Below, in pieces: positions 35,679 through 47,551 of a stretch of 64,000 nucleotides of DNA. The stretch is from Bidens hawaiensis (lineage: Eukaryota > Streptophyta > Magnoliopsida > Asterales > Asteraceae), in contig JAIQDT010001133.1 in assembly GCA_021521415.1 (NCBI GenBank), positions 248,001-312,000 of the forward strand, written 5' to 3'. Both the position numbers and the translations under genes were made by a program. The notes beneath the pieces were generated by a model that saw nothing but the letters and a program-made list of their open reading frames with translations, did no database searches and had not been told where the DNA came from. Every line of letters starts with the position of its first letter. The first letter of the stretch is position 1.

Positions 35679-36939
35679 GTCTCGACTGTATACTAGATAT
35701 AGAGTATACATACGTACCTATATAGACCTTTATGTATTTACTTAACGGGTTCAGATATGATAGTTTAAGCAATATGTCTAGTCTTTTTACATGTCTCATT
35801 CGTTTATTTATGCTCTATGAATGTTCATTTACTTTCTTTCCTTATGTTCGTGAATGCTCGTTCATTTATGTTCGCTTACATTCGTCGATGTTCATTCGTT
35901 TATGCTCATTAGTTTATTGTTTAATTTTGTTAGTTTTTTGTTCACCCTCATTTATATAATTATTTGGTTCTTAGACCCATTGCAATTTAGTCTATTGTTA
36001 TGAAACTAAAATATCACCATTTACAATTTATCCTAGTTTTACTAATTTTTTTCCTTCAATTAATTAATGTTCACATTTGCTTTTAATAATTAATATTTAC
36101 TCAGTTATGTTCATATGTTCAATTATTTTTATTCATTTACTTTCGTGTCTGTTGATACTATTAACGAACGAACAAAAACAACGGTCATTTTCTTAATAAG
36201 CGCTTAAACATGAAAATGCTCTGCTCGTGTACATTAAGTTGGTTTACAAGCCTAGTTAAATGACAAAACGAAGGTAAGTATGTTTCACTAAATAATTTAC
36301 ATAAACGAACATGTTACGGTGCCATTATTAAAGCCTTCATGCAACTTGTAGGTCTGAAGAGGGACCAAGAGAAGACAAGTTTTGTAATTCATGTCAACAT
36401 GGAGTGGTTTAAATGGGACTTTCATATTCAAATCAACTCCTTGACTCTTAAGACAAAATGTCGTTTTCTTTCACTTATCCAAGTGGGTCAAGCATCGAGA
36501 AGTTGAAGTAGCCGACTGGTTCAAAGGAGTTTATAACAACGGTCCTGTTGTTCTTTATGACGTTCTGTCAACTTTCGCCATCGCCCGGTTGCCAAAATGT
36601 CAAACCATCGTCGTTTTCTAGACAGATTCAATAAAGGGTTTTGTTTCAACTTGTCAAAAAGACTTAGCATACACTGTATTACAGCTTGATTTGGCATGAG
36701 TTTTTTTTCTTTTTATAAAATCCAACTGGCTTGGGATAACAACAGTTTGCTGCTATTGTTGACGTGATAGAGAAAAATAAAATGATAAAAGAAAACAAAA
36801 ACGAATGCCTACAACTGTAGCAGCTTTTGTTGACACAATACGAAAACGGTAGGCCAATATTATTACAACTAAAAGAAATGCATACACACAGTTTGACTCG
36901 GTCTGAATCCAACACTACCTAACCTCAACTCAGTTTAAG

Positions 36940-37250
36940 TAGAGGTGCACAAACAGAGTATTTCAAGAACCGGGACAGGGTAGGAAGTAGGAACCGGTTC
37001 TGGGTATGGTCTACAAAAGTCAAAACCAGGTCAGGTAGGAACCGGTTCCGGGTATAATCAGGTATTTGACCAGGTTTTTGGGTAGGGTCGTGTAGGGTTT
37101 TGACCGGGTATTTCCGGTTCTGGTGGGTCCAGGTCGGTTCCGGTTCCAGATACCCGGGGAGAAATCCAATACCAGGTTGTGCCCGCAGGTCAGGTATGTG
37201 AGGAACCAGTTCCGGGTCAGGTCCAGAACCAGGTATTCTGTGCACCTCTA
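36940..37250. mobile_element. hAT MITE (311 bp) near the SWAP gene 3' end
   Basis: Ends tagaggtgcaca in inverted orientation at both sides. Flanks agtttaag (36932-36939) and agttaaag (37251-37258) are an 8-bp TSD with one mismatch. The interior is repeated aaccggttc / ccgggta. It lies about 280 bp beyond the SWAP stop codon. Confidence 0.85.
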
Positions 37251-37528
37251 AGTTAAAGTATGAAAGTATTTCTAGCAAAACACAAGGTTCAGGCCCAAAA
37301 TGAATTTGGGTCAAAATGGGACATACTGAGTTTTATAATCTGTAACTAGTTTCAAGAACAAAAACCACATGTGTACCAAAATTAGCAGAACAAAGGTTTT
37401 CGAAGGAATATGTGTACCAAAATTAGCAGAAAACAAAGGTTTTCCAAGGAATAATTATAAAAGTGATACAAGGCATGGTTACTTAGGTTACAAAGCAACT
37501 GCATACAAAACAATTTGTAACTTCGGAC

Positions 37529-40500
37529 TTACATTGTTGACATCAGCATTGCTCTGATTTTGGCCCTGAGATCATCAGAAACCTCGGTTGTCGTGGATGG
37601 CAGAGTAAGCTGTCTCGGATCTTGTAAAGAGCTTGATGCATCAACTGAAGATTCTCTAGTAGCTCCATTAACCAAATGTCCTCCTTTTGACGGACCTGTT
37701 ATCTCCCCTTCTTCAAGCTCTTCTCTTTCCGAGTTTGGTCCCTTGACATTTTTATCAACCTTACTTTGGTCCCTCGACTCCTCTTCTGAAGACACATCAT
37801 GCCTCTCTGTATGCCTAGAAGAGTGACTTTTCCTATGCTTATGCCTATGAGAAGATTTGTGAGATCTATGTTTTTGTTTTCTTCTAGAATGTTTATCGTC
37901 GCTATCATCTTCGTCATGTGAAGAATGCTGAGATCGGTGTTTCTTTCTAGAATATTCATGTTCACTCTCTTCATCTTCATATCGGTGTTTCTTTCTAGAA
38001 CGTTCATGATCACTTTCTTGTTCATCTTCATAAGTTTGTTTTTTCTTTCTAGAATATTCATGTTCACTCTCTTGTTCATCTTCATATTGGTGTTTCTTTC
38101 TAGAGCGTTCGTGTTCATCTTCACGAGATCGGTGTTTCCTTCTAGAACGTTCGTGTTTACTTTCTTGTTCATCGTCTTCATAAGAACTAGAGCTAGAAGA
38201 TCGATGCTTCTTTTTCCTTGAATACTTTTGATCCTTTTCTTCAGTGATCCTGTCCATGTCATCATCATGTTTATGGGAAGAACGATGAGAGCGATGTCGT
38301 CTTTTTGCATGTTTGTAATCTCTCTCATCTGCATGTTTTCTGTCTCTCTCATCTTCAACTGAATGATTGTGAGATCGATGTTTCTTAGTATGGTGTCCAT
38401 GTGAGCTTCTTTCTCTCTCATCATCGTCATCGTCATCATCAAGGTCATCTTTTTTGTCTTTCGTAGAACGAGCTCGGTATTTTCTCATTGCTCGTTTTTC
38501 ATCGTTCAAATGTTCTTTTTCAGATTTTATTTTATTATCTGAAGTAGCAACATCTGAAGGGGGTGTGTTCTTCTCGGTTTCTTTGGCTGTAAGGTGGTTG
38601 TCAGTTTGTGGCTCAGCTGATGAATCACGTGAGGGTCCGGCTTTTAATGGAGCGGCTCCACTTTTCAGCTGGGCCACAAACATCTTGGCCCGTTTAAGTC
38701 TCTCAGCCTTTAACTTCTGCTCGTGAGTCAAGTGTGTGTCAGAGGAGCCATCTTCATTAGATGCTTGCCCATACAGAAATCCTAAACTGGAAGGTTTAAT
38801 GCCTGTGGTAGCAGCTTGAAGAATTGCTGCTGCTTGGTCAGCATCCACCTGAACTCGAGGTGGTGATTGAGTGGACTTAGCAGGCACGTCTGATCCTTCT
38901 TTTTTAGACTTGTTAATTACCATCTTAAACTTCTCTTTTCTTTCAGAATCAAGTGGTATATCATCAGATTCCATTATATCATTCTCATTCTCCCTCGAGA
39001 TAGACTTTTTCTTGTTTATATGTCCTCTGAAATCTTCTTTCTCGTTGTAACTTTTGACAGTTACTTTCGACTACAAGATGAAATGAGCAAGCAATCAGCC
39101 ATAAAATATATAAGTATTAACTTGACACAACAATAATAACAAGACCACAATATGATTTTGAACCAAGAACGGTGATAGCAGTCGTAGCACAATCACATTA
39201 TCTTCTTGTGTTAAGAAACAATATGTAAAATTAATTATTTAGTCAAGTTTTTAAAAAAATACATATAAGCTACTCTTAATCATCATTTCATTGTAAACAG
39301 ATACTAAGAGGTAAATAAACTTAAGCTAGGATACTCTATAATCATGCACAAACCAACTAAACCTTTTAGCTTAAGGCTAACAAAGAAAAATCTGATTAGA
39401 CATTAACAAGAATATTATAAATAACACTAGTATTTGTGCCCACACAGCAGCCACATGGTGCAGCGCGTTTACATATTTTGTTAACCATTGACTCTTTACA
39501 AAAAGTTTTAAAATACATGTAGACCCACCAAAAAATTGACGTCGAATATGCATACACCAAATACATGTAAATGGCCTCATTTTACAAAAAGAAAAAGAAG
39601 TAAACTGTGATGCAGTTTTCATGACGTGTACGTTAGTGCTTTGATCACTTGTACATTACCATTAACAGCTCGGTTTTGAACAAAACTTATTATCAATACA
39701 TAGATAAAATAAGCATGCCGCAGCGGCATGCTCATAACTTCATAAAACATCATATCTTAAAGTTATAAGAAATAAACAAAAATAAATAAATAAAAATGAT
39801 CCACATGGCAAAAAATGATTGGTTAAAAATAAAAACAAGTCTAAAATCTAAATGGTAAGTTAAGAGGGGGGCTCTTTGTAACTAAGAAAAAATCATGGTT
39901 AAAGCACTTGTAAGAGGTGGATAGCGTTTTTCACTCACAATCAAAGTTTGTAAATTAATATATATAGCATATGTCAGTTGAGAAGAAGTACCTCTTGGGC
40001 TTTCTGGAGAACTTTCAGATAGTATGGGTGGAATATATTAGACGGGATTAAGAAAGGGAATCTTCCATGACCACGGTCTTGTTCCATGAGTACAGTCTCA
40101 AACTGCCTCCCATTCTTGATTATGAATTCCACTATCTTTTCAACCAACCGTTTCATTTCAGACGGTGGGTCCACAAGCATGAGCTCAGTTTTGGGAATTC
40201 GAGGTAGAGAAGAAGCCCGTGACTTATCTGGTACAGAAGATAGTGAACCCAAAAACTCTTCCTTCTTAGCACTACTAGTTCTTCTCTCTTTCAATGCATT
40301 TGACAAAGAATTCTTTTTTATAACAGCCTCATCTTTGTCAGATGGCAACATGTTTTTCACTGCAGCAAGAGGAACGGTAGCATCTGCAATCACAGTGTTC
40401 CCAGATACACATTCCTTAGATGATGATGATTGATGATCTGTTCCACCATCATCATCCTCACCAGTGCCATATACAGAACCAAGCAAAGACAATGCTCCAG

Positions 40501-42930
40501 CATTTGATATTTTCTCCTCGTTTTCAGGCTGCCCGTTGTCTTTTGAATGTAAGAGATCCTGATTGTCAACGAGATATCTGAAGTACGGATGTAGGTGATG
40601 ATCTGGCATTAAGAACCCAAAGGTCGGGTTGTCTCCTTGCTTAACCCTCAAAATAATTTCTGATTGACCTCCATTTTTACTGACAAAGAGAGCAGTTCTT
40701 GCAATAATCTGATGTACTTTCTCTGTCGAAGGCTAGAAAAACACAAAAACAAATAGAAAACAAGAATAATTGATTTTTAGCAAGCAGAAATTACAAAGTG
40801 TGCATAAATAATATAAACCAGAAATGACAAAATGCCAAATAAGCAAAAATGCAGAATAAGACAAAGAAACTAAAAAGAGAATTATAATAGCGATAATAAT
40901 ATGAATACTTAAAATGCATAATGTATAAGTGCCATTCTCAAGTTGTGTGACGATTTATCCTTACTACAGTAATAAAACATGTTATAATCCTAACCCCACC
41001 TGCACGGACCCTTGCACATGATATCAAAAGAGAACATGGTGCCTGTGAATGGCAACCTTAGATCACAATGCGATCCCTGCTCCAAGCATCTGTAAACTTA
41101 GACATGGTAAGCTTTTAAAAAACATATGTACCTTCGAGAATTATCCTTTTGTCACCTTCATCTAAGTAGCAGTTACAAATAAACAATAATATCAAAGCTA
41201 TTAAGCTCATAAAGCTGATGTATTTGAACTTACCAAGTTTTGAACAAGGCTGTCAGGTACAGGAAAGGGTGGATTAAATTTAGGGACTTCTGGTACAGTC
41301 TCGACAGTCTTTTGATCATTAGGATCCTCATCATTTCCATAAAAAAAAGGAACAGCATTAAATCCACCTGTGGGTTCTGAATTTGCTTCTTCTTTTTCTG
41401 AATACCACAAAACAGTTGTGTTAAGACTTAAGAACACTAGCAATCTAGCAATGCATTACTGTTAACAAAATCTATATCTATATAATCAATAGACAAAAAG
41501 ATGTGAGGGCCAATAACAAGTTATTACAGCACACACAACAATAAAAAAAATAAAATAGACAACTAAATCACAAAACTCTTTTAGACGCTTTTTCGTGTTC
41601 ACACTGTATCCAAAGAGCTTCAATGTTCAAAAGCCCAAGGCTTTCCAGAGGCATATTTGCACATCATCTCAAATGTAACCAACTCTTTTTCAGCACATAA
41701 TTACTATTAAACAAGCCCTTCATCTCAGAAGAACTCATAAGTTTCTTATCATATCAAGAAGCAACATATCTATATATCAACTCAATGAAGTGAAATATGA
41801 GTTCACAAAGATCATCTTGCAACAAGTTGTTTCAAATCACCCATGCATAATACCACTGATGACTAGTTTCAGACAGTAAAACATCCAACTAAAGAAACTT
41901 GAGGCATGCAAGTTTCAAGTAATGTAATAACTTTGCTAGCATTCAATTCAACAGATTGCTATTACGTCTCAACCCTATACCAAAATAACAAATAAAACAA
42001 TAACCCTAGCAAAGTAAAATCGCAAACGGACCAGAATGTCCATTCGACCCATCAAAATCAAGATTTTGTCTATTTGACCAACAAATTCCAAATATGTCCA
42101 CTCTAAAACTGGCGGCTCGCCACTTCTTAGTTATTAATCCGACAGTTTCTAGAGCCAATCATATTCTTCAACATGTCCTAATACGATTCATTTCTTAATT
42201 CCTTTTTTAAAAACTTCATGAGCCACTAGTTACTAAAAACTGATTAACCACGTTTATAAAACTAGCTTCAGCCAATACTAAACTAGTTTCCGCCAATATA
42301 ATACAAGCTCCTGCTAATATTATCCAGCTTCCGCCGATATTATACCAGCTTCTGTCAATATTATACCAGCTTCTGCCAATATAAAACTAGCCTCCGCCAA
42401 AATTATACCAGCTTCCACCAATATAAAACTAGTTTCCACCAATATCTTAAAAATAAACTATCAGATTTTAGTTGGCTCTATAAGCTGTTAGATCTAATAA
42501 CTAAAAAGTGTCTAACAACGATATCATACTCCTCTAATAATCAACCAGAATATGCAACTTACAATACCCAGTACAACATACAAAATTTCAACACGAACAA
42601 AACTATCAGTCAGGTCAAAATAAACATTCTAATTTGTAACAAACAAGTATTAATATTAATATTAATATTATTACCTTCTTCTTCTTCGGACGGTGAAGGA
42701 AGATCCAGGTACCGTTCGTAATCCAGGTCCGCATCAGCGGACGACGAGTGCGACGTCTGTAGATTACGCCGCCTGCGAGACGGCGGCGGAGTGGACAGGA
42801 GATGCCGGACGTCATAACGGTCGATTAACAGCGAGTTCCACTCGACGAGTGCGTCGTCGGAGTTTACGAAGGCTGCGGCGGTGTCGTCGTCGAAGAGAAG
42901 TGCGTGCCGTCCGTTGATTTCGATGTTCAT
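37529..42930 (-). CDS. SWAP/SURP-domain splicing regulator (SFSWAP-like), four exons
   Basis: Nuclear pre-mRNA splicing regulator of the suppressor-of-white-apricot family. Exons, 5' to 3': 42675-42930, 41234-41397, 39992-40732 and 37529-39070; all GT-AG joins are in frame, giving 900 aa. The N-terminus (about residues 1-85) matches the SWAP N-terminal domain: LLFDDD, then LLIDRYDVRHLL. Two SURP modules lie in exon 3. The first is EKVHQIIARTALFVSKNG through TFGFLMPDHHLHPYFRYL, about residues 143-195. The second is LVEKIVEFIIKNGRQFE through FPFLIPSNIFHPYYLKVL, about residues 330-380. SURP modules contact SF1. The last exon encodes a long Arg/Ser/His/Lys and acidic tail with RS dipeptides, including near-repeated SRKKH...YEDEQESEHE blocks. 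Large intron 1 (41398-42674). The start is supported by the domain beginning at residue ~9. Confidence 0.93.
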
Positions 42931-43189
42931 TGGTTCTGTGTGAGATTGAAAATTGATGAAACCCTAGGAGAGAGAGTATGTATGTATGTACGGGTGACCT
43001 GATGAAGAACACACGCATTGGGTGAGTATGGAAGGGAGTTAACCCGACCGAAACCGGATTAACTGAAAAGACCGAACTGAAACATTAAAAGACGGTTAAT
43101 TTTTGATTTTTTGGATAACTGATTTTTCGGTTTGGTTTCGGTTTCGGATAACTGTTTGTTTGAAAATGAACCGATTAACAAATATCAAG
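42931..43189. promoter_or_regulatory. Putative leader and promoter region of the SWAP gene
   Basis: Lies directly upstream of the SWAP ATG (42930, minus strand). A short palindrome-like aaccggtt/ggttaa-rich stretch (43040-43170) may be a small element remnant. No TATA box was chosen. Confidence 0.4.
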
Positions 43190-43668
43190 TGTGGCTCATT
43201 AGGAATTTAACATTTCAGCTCAACTTTTGAGGTCATTAGTTTTTGTTTTGTTTTTTAAGGGTGACCCGTTAGCAACTTAACCTAAAAGTTCTCGTCACTC
43301 GCAAGTCGCAAATCTCAATTTCTTATTCTTTCGTCATACGCACTCAAACTACGCTGTCATAACTGCAATTTGTCGTCCACCAGAGAGAGAATTGCTCTCG
43401 AACGGCGACAAACAAATTCCGAAAGATTTGTAGGAAGGATAGTATCCTGATATATTCTTATGGTGATTCACGGAACCATTTTTAGTATGTTTTAGACTAG
43501 AAAAAAAAATATTAATTTCAAGTCTAAATTGAAGTCACAAATTGGTTTCAATCTCAAACCTCAACGGTCTCTTATATGTGAGTGTGTTGTGGGGTTTTGC
43601 ACTAAGTTATGAAATTGATTGGCATTAACGGTTCATAACTTCATATGATGTAAATCAATTTATAATCA
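43190..43668. repeat. Direct repeat, left copy, bordering the Helitron remnant
   Basis: Shares with 47185-47551 ordered blocks such as acctaaaagtt, attaatttcaagt, tttcaatctcaaacctca, cggtctcttatatg and ggttcataacttcatatgat. Both copies stop matching at exactly ataatcatg. The left copy is followed by the Helitron-like 3' end at 43669. Confidence 0.8.
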
Positions 43669-43761
43669 TGCTAGATTAGAACCCGTGTGTCACATGGATT
43701 GAAAGAAAACAAAAAAAGAAATATAAAGCAGGCAAATCTTTAGATAATTTTAAAACAAAAA

Positions 43762-44065
43762 TAACAAAGTTTATTATTGCAAACCATAAACCATTTTCAT
43801 AGACCATACATAAAACTTGTCAAATGTCAAACAAACCAATCAAACACAATAAAAATAATAATAAAAAAATCTTCCGACGTAAATGTGTTTACCCGTAAAA
43901 CATTACGGGAAACCTCAAAATAAAACAAACACAAATTTTGTTTTATTATTGCAAACCATAAGCTATTATTCATAAATGATTAAAACTTCTCTAATGGTCA
44001 AACCAACCAATAATAATAATAATAATAAAGAAACTATAAACGTAAATGTGTTTATCGATAAAACA
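43762..44065. repeat. ~180-bp tandem duplication inside the Helitron remnant
   Basis: Unit 1 (about 43762-43943) and unit 2 (from about 43944) share ttattattgcaaaccataa, acgtaaatgtgttta and ataaaaca. Unit 2 is split by the hAT-type element and resumes at 45412 with gaaacctcaaaa and aacacaaattttg. Unit 1 therefore serves as an empty-site control for the insertion. Confidence 0.8.
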
Positions 44066-45411
44066 TAGGGGTGTCAATCGTGTTGGGTTGGTGTGTTGGC
44101 AGGTTAATAGGTTCCGGGTTGGCGTGCTGAGATTCTTCAACCCTAGCCCAACCCATATATTTATTTGTGTCGTGTCGTGTCGACCCATTTAAATTCATGT
44201 CGTGTTTCAGGCCAACCCATTTTACATTCATTTACGAATATTAGTAATACATGTTGCTAAATAATAACCTAGACAGTCAATTACTATTATTCTTATGAAA
44301 CATTTTTTTAATTTTGTGATATGTCATATGTCTAATTTTTTTTGTGTATTTATCTCTCATTTTCGGTTAACAAACTTAAGTTCACATATTATGCTCAAGA
44401 TAAGAACAAACAAATGAAAATAACAAGAGAATAAACGGTTATGGCTAATAAAATAAAGGAAAATTGGTTTTAAATAATCCCAACTATCACCTATTGGCAA
44501 ATAACAAGCCCAACTTTGCACTTGGCTGGTGGCGGTCCTAACTAAAGGGGTATTTGTTTTTAACAGTCCGCAACTAACAGATGACTAACCCCGTTAGTAT
44601 GTTGCGGCCATCCTAGCTATTAAAAACCATCCTACGTGGATTGCTTACGTGGCACTGGACTCTTTATAAGCATTAGGTGGCATCGTTGAACAAAATCATA
44701 ACCCCAAATCACCCAGTGGAGCAACTGAAGAACCCTAAAACACCAAATTGATGGAACCGAGCTCATCCTTGACTTCTTCATCTCTGTCGATCTGAGCGAC
44801 GAAAGCGCCTACACCGTCAACTGGGCCATCCAGAACTACCTCCGTCCCGACGACCCTGTCATCCTCCTCCACGTCAGCCCCACCTCCTTCCTCTACGGCC
44901 CCGACGACAAAACCCAACAGCACAACTTCGACTCACTCACCTTAACCAAAACTAACGACCTCGCCAAACCCTTAATCGACGCTAACATCAATTACAAAAT
45001 CCATATTGTCAAAGACCATGATATTAAGGAGCGCTTATGTTTGGAGGTTGAACGGTTAGGGCTAAGTGCGGTGATTATGGGTAGCCGTGGCTTTGGTGTT
45101 TCTTCTAGAAGGCTGGCCAAAGGTCAGAGGCTTGGGAGTTGATATTATTTAAAACCAATTTTCCTAAAATAAAAGTACTGGAAGTGAGTATAATAATATT
45201 TTGAAAAGTAATTAGTTTGATATTTAAAAGTTAATAGACATAAGAAAATTTATAAATCAAAGTATTTAACTTTAAAATTTAACACTTCTTATCTCTAAAA
45301 TTCTTAAACGGGTTGGCAGGTCAACCCACTTTTTCACAGTGGTGTCAGCCAACCCAAAACCTATATTTTTTCATGCCGGGTTTCGGGTCATGTCAGGAAT
45401 TGACAGCCCTA
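44066..45411. mobile_element. Non-autonomous hAT-type element (1346 bp) carrying a host gene fragment
   Basis: Starts taggggtgtcaat and ends, inverted, tagggctgtcaat; perfect 8-bp TSD ataaaaca at 44058-44065 and 45412-45419. Terminal regions contain ggtt/aacc-rich subterminal repeats (gtgtcgtgtcgtgtcg, gggttggcaggtcaaccc). No transposase. The centre (44741-45142) encodes most of a universal stress protein and is clearly richer in GC than its surroundings. This is the Pack-type arrangement of a transposon that has picked up a gene piece. Confidence 0.88.
44741..45142 (+). pseudogene. Universal stress protein (PHOS32/34-like) fragment, captured
   Basis: The reading frame includes VDLSDESAYTVNWAIQNYL, RPDDPVILLHVSPTSFLYG, DLAKPLIDA, KIHIVKDHDIKERLCLEVER and LSAVIMGSRGFG, the hallmarks of the plant UspA-domain family with the ATP-binding G-x2-G-x9-G loop region beginning. 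It has no methionine start in frame. It ends at LGS-stop (TGA at 45140) just where the normal protein continues into its last beta strand, probably the exon border of the donor gene, so the final ATP-contacting segment is missing. The codons are GC-rich (many C-ending), unlike the AT-rich neighbourhood, which fits a recently acquired host exon. A minus-strand frame at 44735-44923 is its shadow. Whether it is transcribed is unknown. Confidence 0.85.
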
Positions 45412-46439
45412 ATAAAACATGACCAGAAACCTCAAAAATAAAAGAAACACAAATTTTGTTTTTAAACTCATGACAACACATATATTTTTCCTTTTTTAAA
45501 ATTAACAGATTGTTGTTATCTCCATAAACATCACACGAAACCTACTTTCCTTGGATTTATTACTTGAATTTGCAGCATCATCATCATCAATGTTATAGAT
45601 ATATCCAAGATTCTTCTTTAAATTGGATGGAGGAGAACCTAAACGATTGTGTCACCATTTGAAATATGACTTGTGTTATTTTCACCAGTGAATGATATAA
45701 TTTCCTTGAAAATTTTTTTTAATAAAGATGTTGTGATGGTTGAATATCATTTATATATTAAAAATAGTGTTAAAAGGAATAAGATGTTGTGATATTTGGA
45801 TCCATAGATATTAAAAATAGTGTTAAAAGTTTTCAAATATTTACCTTGTTATTGACAATGTCTTGGGATTGATAATCTCCACTGGTAACCAGGTTTTGTT
45901 TAGAAATCTCAGCCTTTCAAGTAATAAAAAAAATAAGATAAAACTATAATTCAAATAAAATAGACGTCACAAGTTTTAAAATAAAAGGTAAAAGATCCAA
46001 TACAATAATTCCTTATCACATTAAGTACGCTACTACCAACACCCTCCGATGCCAAAAAAACACGCGAGCCCTAATATCATCGTCTTTAAAGCTTTGAACT
46101 AATTCTCCATATAATCGATATGTTTTTCATATCAATTTATGTTTCTGTGATGTTTGATTCGTGCCTCAACATCAAAATGGTAAACGACATGTTAACCTTT
46201 TGAAATTTATTCATGAAATCACATTACATGATCTCGAATAATCAATATATGTCCGATTAATCATCAATTCATCCAAACAAACACATAATTTTAGGTTTTA
46301 ACCTTGAACGTTTTAAGTTTTAACCTTGAACGTTTTAGGGTTTAACCTTGAACGTTTTAGGTTTTGGAGTTTGACTTGAGCACATTTGTTTTTTTAAACT
46401 TGAACGTATTCACGTACCTAATGTACACTGGCTGAACTT

Positions 46440-47065
46440 AAACATTCATTTGCAACTCCAAGAAACATATCAAGCAATCGATCATTGATTTGTTCCGAAA
46501 CTTCATTCGCGGTGCTAGAATCGCTCTTTGTTCAAAAAACTCTTTGTTTTTGTAATTTGATAGAATTGAAGGGTATACAAATTCAATAAGATCAGATAGT
46601 GGATCTATGAATCTTTGATAAGTAAATCGTCAGGAATTCAATTTGGGTTCACCGTCATTAGGACCACCAACTTTTCCTTCACCTAAATCCAAAAGCCACT
46701 TAGCGAACAACCTCGTTTTTTCAATATTCGATGACTCGCATCCTACTGTTAACCTCATGTTTTTGTTAGGCGTAGTACCTTGATTGCTGGCCATAAATAA
46801 GACGAACTTATTGATGCATTGATCGCATCTTGTCTTGTACCGTGTTGAATCATATGTAAAATCTGTTTAAAATCACCTCCAAATACTATTACTTTACCAC
46901 CAGAAGGTTGGTTCCTACATCCCAATATATCCCTTTAAGTCTTATACAATGCTTCAAAATAATGCTTCATCCCATATAATCAGTGAAGATTTATTTAACA
47001 AATGTGATTCGTCTGTAAAAGGCTTTATATTGCAAGAAGAAGTCTCATTTAGATTAATCAGAATA
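46440..47065 (-). pseudogene. Helitron helicase (PIF1-like) fragment, broken
   Basis: Minus-strand fragments in order: INLNETSSCNIKPF, LIIWDEA (Walker B), RDILGCRNQPSGGKVIVFG, GDFKQIL, RQDAINASI, LFAKWLLDLGEGKVGGPND, DDLLIKDS, LIEFVYPS and then FFEQRAILAPR. These match the C-terminal half of Rep-helicase proteins of plant Helitrons. Frame changes and stops interrupt the sequence several times, for example after WDEA near 46950. The Rep domain and helicase motif I are absent. Confidence 0.85.
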
Positions 47066-47184
47066 TGAAACCTGGAGTGTGTCGTCCTACTATTAGACAG
47101 TAATTGAAGCAACATTTATAACGATTTCACCTTTTTGATCTTATATTTACAGCTAAAGTTTTCCATAGAAATGATAATCCAACT

Positions 47185-47551
47185 ATGGCTCATTAGCAAT
47201 TTAACCTAAAAGTTATCGTCACTCCTAAATCTCAATCTCTTATTCTCTCATCATCCACATTTGAACTATGTTGCCATAAATTCACTTCACCGTCCGCCAA
47301 AGAAAGAAACGCACTAGAATGGCGAAAAATGAATTTCGAAAGATTTCTAGGAAGTTAATGTCAAGTATGTATGAGACCAAGACAGGAAATATTAATTTCA
47401 AGTATAAACTGAAATCACAAATTGGATTCAATCTCAAACCTCATCGGTCTCTTATATGCGAGTATGTTGTTGGGTTTTGCATTATGTTATGAAATTGATT
47501 GTCATTAACGGTTCATAACTTCATATGATGTAAATCAATTTATAATCATGT
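47185..47551. repeat. Direct repeat, right copy
   Basis: Second copy of the block at 43190-43668, diverged by many substitutions and small indels, and ending at the same ataatcatg. It lacks about 60 bp present near 43200-43262. Confidence 0.8.

Larger units (their letters stand above)
43669..47184 (-). mobile_element. Degraded Helitron (left border clear, right border uncertain)
   Basis: Read on the minus strand, the left border ends in CTAG preceded by a hairpin-forming ccatgtgacacacggg a few bases upstream, as in Helitron 3' ends. Helicase remains on the same strand at 46440-47065 support the identity. The base outside CTAG is C and not the usual T. The right (5' TC) border is not recognised; I place it provisionally where the repeat copy at 47185 begins. 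A hAT-type element is nested at 44066-45411. Confidence 0.6.

Noticed and set aside
35237..35725. 162-aa frame and its 142-aa antisense partner
   Set aside because: Both arise from the palindromic ggtaccgg interior of the hAT MITE at 35395-35678.
37699..38448. 249-aa Met/Asn-rich frame on the minus strand
   Set aside because: Shadow of the SWAP RS-tail exon in another frame.
44752..44800. atgg at 44751 as the start of the USP fragment
   Set aside because: This ATG is in a different frame from VDLSDES and hits a stop within about a dozen codons.
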